A stretch of DNA of 64,000 nt from Desulfobulbaceae bacterium BRH_c16a. GTDB lineage: Bacteria; Desulfobacterota; Desulfobulbia; Desulfobulbales; Desulfocapsaceae. The DNA is taken from the NCBI GenBank assembly GCA_000961725.1, contig LADS01000038.1, positions 1 to 64,000 on the forward strand, given 5' to 3'. The notes under the pieces are model-generated. The model was given only the letters and a program-made list of their open reading frames with translations. It was not told the origin of the DNA and did no database searches. The translations under genes and the position numbers were made by a program. Positions 8,582 to 16,075 of this stretch are shown here, piece after piece; within the stretch, counting starts at the first letter, position 1; every line of letters starts with the position of its first letter.

Positions 8582-9625
8582 ATGAAAGTAAAAAGTCTGT
8601 TAGCAGCGAGTGGTCTGACACTCATCATGAGCAGCCCGGCATTAGCCGCCCGCGACTATATCTCGATTGTCGGTTCATCCACCGTCTATCCCTTTTCAAC
8701 CGTCGTCGCCGAGCAGTTCGGCAAAACGAGCGGTTCGAAAACTCCCAAGATCGAATCCACCGGAACGGGCGGTGGCTTCAAACTGTTCTGCAGCGGCGTC
8801 GGGGTCGATTTTGCCGATATCACCAATGCCTCCAGGGCAATCAAGTCGTCGGAATTGAAGACCTGTGTCGACAATGGCGTCAAAGAAATTATTGAGGTAA
8901 AGATCGGTTATGACGGCATTGTCGTTGCCAATGTCAAAACCGCCGAACAGCTGGAACTGAGCCGCGCCGACCTTTTCCTGGCCTTGGCCAAAGAAGTTCC
9001 CGATCCGAAGAATCCGCAAACGCTTATCGCCAATCCTTACAAGAATTGGCAAGAAATAAACAGCTCTCTGCCGGCGATCGCCATCGAAGTTCTCGGCCCT
9101 CCCCCGACCTCGGGAACCCGTGACGCTTTTGTCGAACTGGTAATGGAAGAAGGCTGCAATAATTTCGACGTAATCAAGAACTTAAAAAAGAGCGATAAAA
9201 AGGCACATAAAACAGTCTGCCAGACCGTAAGGGAAGACGGTGCATTTGTTGAGGCAGGCGAAAACGACAACCTCATCGTCCAGAAACTTCAATCCAATCC
9301 CAAGGCATTCGGCATCTTTGGCTTCTCTTTCCTCGACCAGAATATCGATAAGCTGCAGGGTGCGGTGATCGAAGGCCATGCGCCTACTTTCGAGGCTATC
9401 GCCGACGGTTCCTATACGGTCTCAAGGCCGCTGTTCTTCTATGTGAAGAAAGCCCATGTTGAGGTAATTCCTGGAATGAAGGGATTTCTGGCTGAATTTA
9501 CCAGTGAGAAAGCATGGGGAACTGAAGGATATTTGGCCGACAAGGGGCTGATTCCGATGCCTGAAGCGGAAAGAAATCAGGTAGCCGCGGGTGTTGCCGC
9601 CCTCAAGGCCATGGAAGTGCAATAA
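8582..9625 (+). CDS. pstS: Periplasmic phosphate-binding protein PstS
   Basis: A 347-residue substrate-binding protein with a cleavable signal peptide (K-V-K, hydrophobic core, A-L-A-A at residues 20-23). The mature start carries I-V-G-S-S-T-V-Y-P-F, the S-S-T phosphate-contact motif, and near residue 176 T-S-G-T-R-D-A-F, the other phosphate-binding segment. It delivers phosphate from the periplasm to PstCA. It has a good ribosome binding site (AGGAGAAAGAA before ATG 8582). Stem-loops on both sides of the gene (8511-8545 and 9661-9695) bracket its message. Confidence 0.93.
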   Translation: MKVKSLLAASGLTLIMSSPALAARDYISIVGSSTVYPFSTVVAEQFGKTSGSKTPKIESTGTGGGFKLFCSGVGVDFADITNASRAIKSSELKTCVDNGVKEIIEVKIGYDGIVVANVKTAEQLELSRADLFLALAKEVPDPKNPQTLIANPYKNWQEINSSLPAIAIEVLGPPPTSGTRDAFVELVMEEGCNNFDVIKNLKKSDKKAHKTVCQTVREDGAFVEAGENDNLIVQKLQSNPKAFGIFGFSFLDQNIDKLQGAVIEGHAPTFEAIADGSYTVSRPLFFYVKKAHVEVIPGMKGFLAEFTSEKAWGTEGYLADKGLIPMPEAERNQVAAGVAALKAMEVQ

Positions 9626-9660
9626 TTCGACCGGCAACAGCAGGAATCGATGAACTTCTT

Positions 9661-9695
9661 TGGGGTTGAGCCGTGTTGCCTGCGTATCAACCCCA
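9661..9695 (+). other. Stem-loop between pstS and pstB
   Basis: 9-base arms TGGGGTTGA and TCAACCCCA with a 17-base loop, 35 bases after the pstS stop. It is the counterpart of the hairpin upstream of pstS and may protect the 3' end of pstS mRNA. Confidence 0.5.
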
Positions 9696-9740
9696 CACCC
9701 GTCATGTATGATCGATCAACAAACAATTGAGAGAATGACA

Positions 9741-10625
9741 ATGCAACTCGCAGCATCCAATCCATCCAACCCAGTTTTTCCCCTCCTCGGAGAGGAACTC
9801 GTCCGGGAATCGGAATTGGCCAATCAGTATAACGTCGGCAGAAAGACCGTCGGCAGCCCGTTTGTCGATAACCCTCGGATGACCTGCAGAAATGTCGAGG
9901 TCTACTACGGCGAGAAATGTGCTATCAACAATATCAGCATCGATGTGAGTCATAATGAGGTTCTCGCCATGATCGGACCCTCCGGTTGCGGCAAATCGAC
10001 CTTCCTGCGCTGTCTCAACCGAATGAACGATACGGTTCCTTCATGCCGGGTGGTCGGTGAAATCTGCCTGGACGGAATTAATATCTATCACCCTTCCGTC
10101 GATGTTGTGCCTCTGCGGGCAAAAGTCGGGATGGTGTTTCAGAAACCGAATCCTTTCCCTAAATCGATTTACGATAATGTCGCATACGGTCCACGAATAC
10201 ACGGACTGACAACCCATAAAGCGGAACTGGATGAAATTGTCGAGAACTCGCTGAAGAAAGCAGGCCTCTGGGAAGAAGCCAAGGACAGACTGCGCGAACC
10301 GGGCACCGGGCTCTCCGGCGGTCAGCAGCAGCGGCTGTGCATTGCCAGAGCCATTGCCGTAGGTCCCGAAGTGATTCTTATGGATGAACCCTGCTCCGCA
10401 CTCGACCCGATTGCCACGGCGAGAATCGAAGAGCTGATCGCCGAACTTCGCACCCAGTTTTCGATCGTCATCGTCACCCATGCCATGCAACAGGCCTCCA
10501 GGGTATCACAACGCACCGCTTACTTTCATCTGGGCGATCTCATCGAAGTCGGTCCGACCGAAAAGATCTTCACCAATCCGAAACACCGTCTCACCGAGGA
10601 TTATATTACCGGTCGATTCGGTTGA
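9741..10625 (+). CDS. pstB: Phosphate ABC transporter ATPase PstB
   Basis: A cytoplasmic ATPase energising PstCA. It carries Walker [10 protein letters not shown], a Q-loop in V-F-Q-K-P-N-P-F-P, the signature L-S-G-G-Q-Q-Q-R, Walker B V-I-L-M-D-E-P and the switch His in V-T-H-A-M-Q-Q-A. The frame is open from about 9660, but the ATG at 9741 is chosen because GAGAG lies 7-8 bases upstream; ATGs at 9735 and 9708 are alternatives. The product begins with an unusually long leader of about 45 residues before the ABC domain. Last gene of the pst operon, followed by a bidirectional hairpin. Confidence 0.92.
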   Translation: MQLAASNPSNPVFPLLGEELVRESELANQYNVGRKTVGSPFVDNPRMTCRNVEVYYGEKCAINNISIDVSHNEVLAMIGPSGCGKSTFLRCLNRMNDTVPSCRVVGEICLDGINIYHPSVDVVPLRAKVGMVFQKPNPFPKSIYDNVAYGPRIHGLTTHKAELDEIVENSLKKAGLWEEAKDRLREPGTGLSGGQQQRLCIARAIAVGPEVILMDEPCSALDPIATARIEELIAELRTQFSIVIVTHAMQQASRVSQRTAYFHLGDLIEVGPTEKIFTNPKHRLTEDYITGRFG

Positions 10626-10646
10626 TCGCCGTACCGAAACAAAAAA

Positions 10647-10674
10647 GGGAGCGAGTACCAACGCACTCGCTCCC
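10647..10674 (-). terminator. Intrinsic terminator shared by convergent pstB and cytochrome operons
   Basis: Perfect 10-base arms GGGAGCGAGT and ACTCGCTCCC with an 8-base loop. The six-A run at 10641-10646 makes a T-tract on the minus strand, so it is a full rho-independent terminator for the cytochrome operon and a hairpin for pstB. Confidence 0.85.
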
Positions 10675-10726
10675 CTGCTCACTGGCCCTTACCGTCAGCC
10701 GGAGGCTGCTGTTTTAGGAGACGCCT

Positions 10727-12157
10727 TTACGGCTCATCGTGACAAAGATCGCAACTCTGGGAAATGGTTTTACCAAAAGCTGTCTGGTGCTCGTCGTCAT
10801 GGCATCGAAAACAGCCGTATCCTTCGCTTTCATACTGATGTCCATTGTGGCCTTTGTAAGTGCCCCAGGTAACTTTCATTACCGGCCATACATTGTCCAT
10901 ATAGGTGTCGAGCAGATATGCTCCGGATGAAATCAGGGTCTGCTCATTTTTGGCGACAAAATCGGCCCCATGACGTTCCGCCTGCAAAGCGAGCAAAGTT
11001 GCTACAATCTGCTCCTTGGCCTCCTCCCGGGAAGCATATTCCTTCTGCAGTACCTTGAAGCTGTCTTCACGGATTCCTTCTATTTCCGGGTTGAGCTTCT
11101 TGCTTTGCAGACCGAAATCCACCCTCTCCTCGAGTTCGTCATACACGTGGGTCGGCCGGTTGTGACAATCGATGCAATCCATGGTCCGCCATTTTCCTCC
11201 AGCACCTTCACCGGTTGCACCATCCAGGGAATATTCTTCGGTGACCCCGGAAGGCTTGGTAACCTTGATGCGGCCGATGGATGTTCTCTTCTCGTCAAGA
11301 GATTCGTATTCCACTTTTACGTTATTGCTGACATGCCAGTGAATGCCTTCGAAAGAATCCGTCAACGGATTCCTGCCACCGATATGCAGCGAAATATCCT
11401 GAATTTCCGGATTGAGCTGATCGTCGTTGCTGTACCTGACGAATTGCTTAATTTTCTTGCCGTGAAACTTTTCCGGCCAGTGGCACTCTTCGCAGGTATC
11501 CTGGGCCGGACGGAGGTGCTCGACCGGGGCTGGTATCGGCGTGCTGTAACTTCCGTCGATCACAGCTTTCACCTGGCGCAAACCAGACAATTTCGCTTTG
11601 ACATACCATTCGGCGCCGGAACCGATGTGACAGGAAACGCAACCCACCTTGGCATGGGGGGAACGCTGATAAGCGGTATATTCGGGATCCATGACCGTAT
11701 GGCAGATGGCCCCGCAGAAAAAGTCCGATTCGGTGAAGTGGTATGCTTCGTAGATAACAAGGGAAAAAACCGCAATATTGACGACGGATAACACCAGGAA
11801 CAATACAACCGCTTTTCTGTGCGTCTTTTTCCCGAAGTCGATTAAGATATTGCCTTTATTGATATTCTCTCGAAACCATTTTTTTCGGCGAAAATATATC
11901 GAGGCCGGAATAAACAAAAGACCGAGGATCGCTCCGGCGGGAAACACCACAAATGTGACGATTGCCGCATAAGGATTTTCGATCAGACCGGTGATATGTC
12001 CCAAGAGACCAAGCACTGTCAAGGTAAAACAGACAGTGGTAAAACCAATGCCAAAAAGGCCAATGGGGGTTTTGGCCGAGAGACCAATTTGTTCCAGCCA
12101 AGTCTTTTTCCCATTTTCTGGAATATCCCCCTGAAGATCTGGTTGTTTTTCCGACAT
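10727..12157 (-). CDS. NapC/NirT-like membrane-anchored multihaem cytochrome c
   Basis: A 476-residue quinol-linked cytochrome. Two membrane helices lie in the first 100 residues and a third just before the first haem site, as in NapC/NrfH-type anchors. Five canonical CxxCH sites are visible (CVSCH, CEECH, CIDCH, CFRCH, CDLCH), and the first site is C-G-A-I-C-H, that is CX3CH, followed by T-V-M-D-P-E-Y-T-A-Y, the NapC-family environment. Six haems are predicted. NapC-type proteins take electrons from menaquinol and hand them to periplasmic partners; the partner here is unknown, since no reductase gene is adjacent. It starts 8 bases after the stop of the kinase-like gene and probably shares its transcript with ftsH. 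A terminator follows at 10647-10674. Confidence 0.85.
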   Translation of the reverse strand: MSEKQPDLQGDIPENGKKTWLEQIGLSAKTPIGLFGIGFTTVCFTLTVLGLLGHITGLIENPYAAIVTFVVFPAGAILGLLFIPASIYFRRKKWFRENINKGNILIDFGKKTHRKAVVLFLVLSVVNIAVFSLVIYEAYHFTESDFFCGAICHTVMDPEYTAYQRSPHAKVGCVSCHIGSGAEWYVKAKLSGLRQVKAVIDGSYSTPIPAPVEHLRPAQDTCEECHWPEKFHGKKIKQFVRYSNDDQLNPEIQDISLHIGGRNPLTDSFEGIHWHVSNNVKVEYESLDEKRTSIGRIKVTKPSGVTEEYSLDGATGEGAGGKWRTMDCIDCHNRPTHVYDELEERVDFGLQSKKLNPEIEGIREDSFKVLQKEYASREEAKEQIVATLLALQAERHGADFVAKNEQTLISSGAYLLDTYMDNVWPVMKVTWGTYKGHNGHQYESEGYGCFRCHDDEHQTAFGKTISQSCDLCHDEP

Positions 12158-12165
12158 GATTCCTC

Positions 12166-13071
12166 CTATTTAAGTTTCTGCCATTGCCCGGCGATGCGTG
12201 CACCGCCATCTATAATCTTCTGTATCATTTCCTTATGCTCCTCGGATATTGCATGATCCGTGGAATCATAAAGAAGCTGAGCGTAGTTTATTATGCCGTT
12301 GAGGCTGTTGGTGGTTTCATTTACAGCCTCCGCCAACAGCGCCTCGGCATATCTTTCATTGAGATCAGGCTGCCCCATCCCGGCAGAACGCCGGGAAAGT
12401 TGATCGATGGCAGTCGCCAAATCGGCGACTTCCCGAACAACCGGCTCACCAAGTTCAATACCTCTTTCCTCAAACTCTCTGGCCTGCACCTGCTGCGACA
12501 AACTGAGCAGTGGAGAAACGGTGTTTCGGTACAACAGGATAAGAGATAAACTGGCCAGGCTTATAATCAATCCCAGGGCTCCGATGACAACCATTTGAAA
12601 ATTAACGATCCGCTCCCTCGCCTGGCCGGCGATGATTCGGTCGTACTGGAGAAGATAGTCGGAAATGGTGCGCAGCTGCTCCTGCAGTTTCCTGCTCCGC
12701 TCCACCCTGTCCGCGCCGTTATTCTGCTGACGCACCAGAATAGCCAGCCCGGTGAGATCTATCTTGTCGACAAGGGCCAATTTCAGCTCCGCCGATAATA
12801 ATTTATCCTCCTTCAGTCTCGAGAGTTCCGAATTCAGCTTTTCGATATCGCCGAGTATCGATTCGAGCCTTCCCCAACTCCCGCTGATCAGAGCTTCGGT
12901 TATTGTTTCCCTGATGGTCATAAAATGAAAAAGTGTTCTCTCGTTACGGCTTATAACGATGTTATACTTGCCGGCCAAGCGGTACTGGTATCCGCCCAGG
13001 AAAACGATACCGGTAAGCAGAACGGCAACCACCAGAAAGGCAAGCCCGATGAGTCTTTTCAGTGAGTACAT
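12166..13071 (-). CDS. Membrane sensor resembling a histidine kinase without phospho-acceptor His or ATPase domain
   Basis: 301 residues if started at the ATG at 13071 (M-Y-S-L-K-R), which fits the first membrane helix; the frame is open further upstream, overlapping ftsH. The layout is a membrane helix (about 5-25), an extracytoplasmic helical segment (about 30-160), a second helix (about 165-185), a HAMP-like linker, and a C-terminal segment that aligns with the HisKA dimerisation helix of the nearby kinase at 17851-18999. Its NGIINYAQLL matches NGIINFAQLL there. The phospho-acceptor position in V-A-H-E-V is Asn in A-V-N-E-T, and the chain ends without a HATPase domain. It is therefore probably a dimerising sensor or decoy rather than a kinase. 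It is sandwiched between ftsH (5 bases) and the multihaem cytochrome (8 bases). Confidence 0.7.
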   Translation of the reverse strand: MYSLKRLIGLAFLVVAVLLTGIVFLGGYQYRLAGKYNIVISRNERTLFHFMTIRETITEALISGSWGRLESILGDIEKLNSELSRLKEDKLLSAELKLALVDKIDLTGLAILVRQQNNGADRVERSRKLQEQLRTISDYLLQYDRIIAGQARERIVNFQMVVIGALGLIISLASLSLILLYRNTVSPLLSLSQQVQAREFEERGIELGEPVVREVADLATAIDQLSRRSAGMGQPDLNERYAEALLAEAVNETTNSLNGIINYAQLLYDSTDHAISEEHKEMIQKIIDGGARIAGQWQKLK

Positions 13072-13076
13072 GTCAA

Positions 13077-14945
13077 TCAGGAAGCCGTATATTGAAGACA
13101 GTGGCCCTTTGCAGGACAAACACTGCACTCGGATACAACCTCGAGTGTGCCATCCGCTTCGGCCTTCTTGGTGATTGAACACTGGTAAATAATCTCGAAT
13201 TCCTCGGCATCGAGAGTTTCGACCTGATAAAGAATCTCGGCGAGGGCTTTCAAGAACAGTTGTTCGCGTCTCAGAATTTCAACCGCCTCTTTGTAACAAG
13301 CTGATAACAGGCTTTTGATTTCACGATCGATAAGACTCGCCGTGTCATTGCCCATCATCAATCTGCGTGCCGTCTCGGCGCCCAAAAATCCATTCTCGCC
13401 AACGGCATACGCCTGGGAGCCGAGGGCCTCGCTCATCCCCCAGCGGCAGACCATGGTTGTTGCAATCTCAGTTGCCTGGAGCAGATCGTTCTCGGTTCGG
13501 GTCGTCCGGCTGTTGAAGATGATTTTCTCCGCTGCCCGGCCACCAAGGAGGGTGGTAATTCGATTGATCAGATATTCCTTGCTGTATGCCGTTCTGTCGC
13601 CAAGGGGCAATTGCTGTGTTTGCCCGAGAGCCCGTCCCCTTGGAATTATCGAAATCTTATGAACAGGGTCGGAGTCAGGAAGCAGTTTGGCTATTATCGC
13701 ATGTCCCGCTTCATGATACGCCAGTACCAGCTTGTCTTTATCGGTAAGAATGACACCTTTTCGCTCGACCCCGAGCATCACTCGATCACGCGCTTGATCA
13801 AAATGGCTCCTGGTTATGGCATCGCAATTATCCCTGCCGGCCAGGAGAGCCGCTTCATTGACGAGACTTGCGAGTTCGGCCCCGGTAAAACCCGAAGTCA
13901 TCCTGGCTAATTTTTCGAGGTCGACCTCCGGTGACATGACTACCTTTTTGCTGTGCACCTTGAGAATTTTGACCCGGCCTTTGATATCCGGCGGCAGCAG
14001 GGTGATCCGTCGGTCGAATCTACCCGGCCGGCTCAAGGCAGGATCCAGAATATCCGGGCGATTGGTGGCAGCGAGTACAATAATATTATCGGTCGAATCG
14101 AACCCGTCCATCTCGACCAGCAAGGCGTTGAGGGTCTGTCCCCGTTCATCCTGTCCGTCGGTGGCTGCCGCCGCCCTGCTGCTGCCGACTGCATCGATTT
14201 CATCTATAAAGATGATACAGGGAGTATTTTTTTTGGCCTCATGAAAAAGATCCCTCACCCGGGATGCACCGACGCCGACAAACATTTCGACAAAATCCGA
14301 ACCGCTGAAACTATAAAAAGGAACTCCTGCCTCCCCGGCGATTGCCCTGGCCAACAGTGTTTTTCCCGTACCCGGAGGACCCTGAAGCAGCAGACCCTTT
14401 GGCATAATGGCACCAAGGTTATTGAATTGCTGCGGATTTTTCAGAAAGGATACAACCTCCTGCAATTCTTCCTTTGCCTCTGGAACACCGGCGACATCGT
14501 CGAAGGTTACCGGCTCCCGGGTACTGGTTGTCGCCATCAGTTTATCGCCGGCGAACCCGGTGTTCCGATCGGCATTTCGGGCGCTCGTGATGGAAATCCA
14601 GATGACAAAGGCCAAGGCCAGCCCAAATGCAAAGAGTCCCCCTTGAAAATAATAGAGAGTATAATCCTCATGAAAACTTATCCGGGCAGATGACGGGGGT
14701 ATATCTGCGACCAGTTTGGCCGCATCCGGAACTCTGGCCGAATAGCTGAAACCCGATTTCAAGGTAATTGATGCAAGATTGCCGGTAAACTGGATCTCGG
14801 CAATTTCTTTCTCCTGCAGGTTCTGAAGAACTTCACTATAGCCTCTTTCAGGCAACCGGGTTTCCAGGCTCAGAAAAACTCCGGCCAGGAATACACCAGA
14901 CAAGAAAATGAAGAAAATGAAAAGATTTCTGACGAGAAGGGCCAT
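13077..14945 (-). CDS. ftsH: FtsH-family membrane AAA+ zinc metalloprotease
   Basis: A 622-residue inner-membrane protease. Two membrane helices (about 5-27 and 103-122) flank a short periplasmic domain. An AAA+ domain follows with Walker A G-P-P-G-T-G-K-T, Walker B I-I-F-I-D-E-I-D and the second region of homology N-R-P-D-I-L-D-P-A-L. The M41 peptidase domain has the zinc site H-E-A-G-H. FtsH degrades misfolded membrane proteins and some regulators. Unusually, the C-terminus ends in a Cys cluster, E-C-S-V-C-P-A-K-G-H-C, a CX2CX5C arrangement with another Cys about 20 residues earlier. It is the first gene of an operon with a kinase-like sensor and a six-haem cytochrome, so it may be a specialised paralogue rather than the housekeeping FtsH. 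Confidence 0.92.
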   Translation of the reverse strand: MALLVRNLFIFFIFLSGVFLAGVFLSLETRLPERGYSEVLQNLQEKEIAEIQFTGNLASITLKSGFSYSARVPDAAKLVADIPPSSARISFHEDYTLYYFQGGLFAFGLALAFVIWISITSARNADRNTGFAGDKLMATTSTREPVTFDDVAGVPEAKEELQEVVSFLKNPQQFNNLGAIMPKGLLLQGPPGTGKTLLARAIAGEAGVPFYSFSGSDFVEMFVGVGASRVRDLFHEAKKNTPCIIFIDEIDAVGSSRAAAATDGQDERGQTLNALLVEMDGFDSTDNIIVLAATNRPDILDPALSRPGRFDRRITLLPPDIKGRVKILKVHSKKVVMSPEVDLEKLARMTSGFTGAELASLVNEAALLAGRDNCDAITRSHFDQARDRVMLGVERKGVILTDKDKLVLAYHEAGHAIIAKLLPDSDPVHKISIIPRGRALGQTQQLPLGDRTAYSKEYLINRITTLLGGRAAEKIIFNSRTTRTENDLLQATEIATTMVCRWGMSEALGSQAYAVGENGFLGAETARRLMMGNDTASLIDREIKSLLSACYKEAVEILRREQLFLKALAEILYQVETLDAEEFEIIYQCSITKKAEADGTLEVVSECSVCPAKGHCLQYTAS

Positions 14946-15061
14946 ATATGGTGTCCGGTTATAACGCTATAAAAAGAATTTCTTTATTTTTTATACAGCA
15001 CTTTCGGCAATAAAAGAAGATTCATCTCATCTGACGGCCCCTGTTTCCGAACAACGCCAAA

Positions 15062-15089
15062 AGGGCCAGGATTATACCATCCTGGCCCT
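15062..15089 (-). terminator. Intrinsic terminator of the small-membrane-protein pair
   Basis: Perfect 11-base arms AGGGCCAGGAT and ATCCTGGCCCT with a 6-base loop, followed on the minus strand by TTTTGG. It lies 40 bases beyond the stop of the 15129-15347 gene. Confidence 0.8.
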
Positions 15090-15128
15090 GCACAGATACT
15101 CGTTTTTCTTCTATTACGTTCGTATGAT

Positions 15129-15347
15129 TTACATTCCGCTCACAGCCTTGAACCAATTCCCGACAAATTGTAAAGGACCTCCGCTGGCGATCAGTCCGCC
15201 GACAATACAAGCGAGACTCCAGACGCCGACTGCAACTCCCAGGATTGCCACAAAGGTTATGCTTACCTTGGAAACCTCTGTTGAAACGTTGCCTTTTTCG
15301 ACAACTGCCGTTCCTGTCTTCCGTACTGCTCTTGTAGAATTAGCCAC
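15129..15347 (-). CDS. Small single-helix membrane protein, paralogue 1
   Basis: A 72-residue protein with a basic N-terminus, one hydrophobic segment at about residues 30-55 and a conserved C-terminal pattern G-G-L-I-A-S-G-G-P-L, then N-W-F-K-A. The same pattern occurs in the neighbouring gene at 15463-15675, so the two are paralogues. The start is GTG at 15347 with CAGGG/GAGG upstream. The pair lies behind a sigma-54 promoter (15760-15775) and ends at an intrinsic terminator (15062-15089). I do not recognise a named family. Gly-rich transmembrane segments of this sort often pack as oligomers, but no function can be assigned. Confidence 0.7.
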   Translation of the reverse strand: MANSTRAVRKTGTAVVEKGNVSTEVSKVSITFVAILGVAVGVWSLACIVGGLIASGGPLQFVGNWFKAVSGM

Positions 15348-15380
15348 ACCCTGCCTCGTCAGTTTATTGAAATTTCAGCC

Positions 15381-15474
15381 CAGCACCCCACAAGGGGGTA
15401 TAAGTACCTTCACGAAATTCATTCCTACTCCTTTCAACCCTTGAGGGGGTGAAAATGAATTTCTAAGGTACTAA
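15381..15474 (+). repeat. Dispersed intergenic repeat, copy B
   Basis: It starts AGCACCCCACAAGGGGGTAT, then AAGTACCTTCACGAAATTCA, and closes with AATGAATTTCTAAGGTACT, the complementary arm. It sits between the two small membrane genes and overlaps the stop codon of the 15463-15675 gene, supplying its last two codons and TAG. Confidence 0.65.
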
Positions 15475-15675
15475 AATCGCCTTAAGCCAATTGGCAGCGA
15501 GAGCGAGCGGACCGCCGCTTGCGACCATTCCACCAAGAAGACTTGCCAACGCCCAGATGCCAATGGCACACGAAGAAAGGCCGATTGCCGCAAATCCTAC
15601 TTTCAAAATCTGCTCATCGACTTTGCCATCGGTACGTACCACATTTCTTGTCTTTGCTGCTGTCTGAGTTCTCAT
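15463..15675 (-). CDS. Small single-helix membrane protein, paralogue 2
   Basis: A 70-residue protein, paralogous to the gene at 15129-15347. It has a basic start, a hydrophobic segment at about residues 28-55 with G-I-W-A-L-A, and the shared G-G-M-V-A-S-G-G-P-L and N-W-L-K-A motifs. The ATG at 15675 has a strong AGGAGAAAG ribosome binding site. The last codons and stop fall inside dispersed repeat copy B, so the C-terminal Val-Pro comes from repeat sequence. It is the first gene after a sigma-54 promoter at 15760-15775, and an extended inverted repeat about 200-265 bases upstream is a candidate enhancer. The adjacent two-component system is the likely regulator (inference). Confidence 0.72.
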   Translation of the reverse strand: MRTQTAAKTRNVVRTDGKVDEQILKVGFAAIGLSSCAIGIWALASLLGGMVASGGPLALAANWLKAILVP

Positions 15676-15759
15676 CTTCTTTCTCCTGCCTGAATTCTAT
15701 GACTCTCTGCCGGATAAGTCCTGCAACCGACTCCTGACCATCTCTTTACAATAATGAAA

Positions 15760-15775
15760 TGCACTTTACGTGCCA
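15760..15775 (-). promoter_or_regulatory. Sigma-54 (-24/-12) promoter
   Basis: The minus strand reads TGGCACGTAAAGTGCA: a perfect TGGCAC -24 box and GG to GC spacing of exactly 10 bases, with one mismatch to TTGCA in the -12 box. It lies 85 bases upstream of the small membrane protein gene at 15675. Confidence 0.72.
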
Positions 15776-15969
15776 GGGCACAAAAACCACCTCCAGAGAA
15801 TTCACTACAGATTGATATAACCCTGTTCTTACGTAAATTATACGCCAATACAACACATCAACAACACGCTGCTTCCAAGCATTCAACATGAGTTCATCAG
15901 ATGCCGTTATATAATTTATTACAATTATTTCTATACATTGCGTGGACGAACGATGCAGTGCAGGCCAAG

Positions 15970-16040
15970 AGTGTCGCATTTATGTTGCAGAACCACAACC
16001 ACATAAGCGTGCGACTGTTTTGCATCATTTATGCGACACT
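15970..16040. promoter_or_regulatory. Candidate enhancer: long inverted repeat upstream of a sigma-54 promoter
   Basis: AGTGTCGCATTTATGTTGCA at 15970-15989 is the near-perfect inverse (17 of 20) of the 20 bases at 16021-16040. Each half is itself a loose dyad of TGYNRCAT units, and a further TGCAACAT follows at about 16042. The site lies 200-265 bases upstream of the sigma-54 promoter, right after the NtrC-type regulator gene. Confidence 0.55.
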
Positions 16041-16075
16041 ATTGCAACATGCGGAAAAAAAGGGAAAGGGATGGC

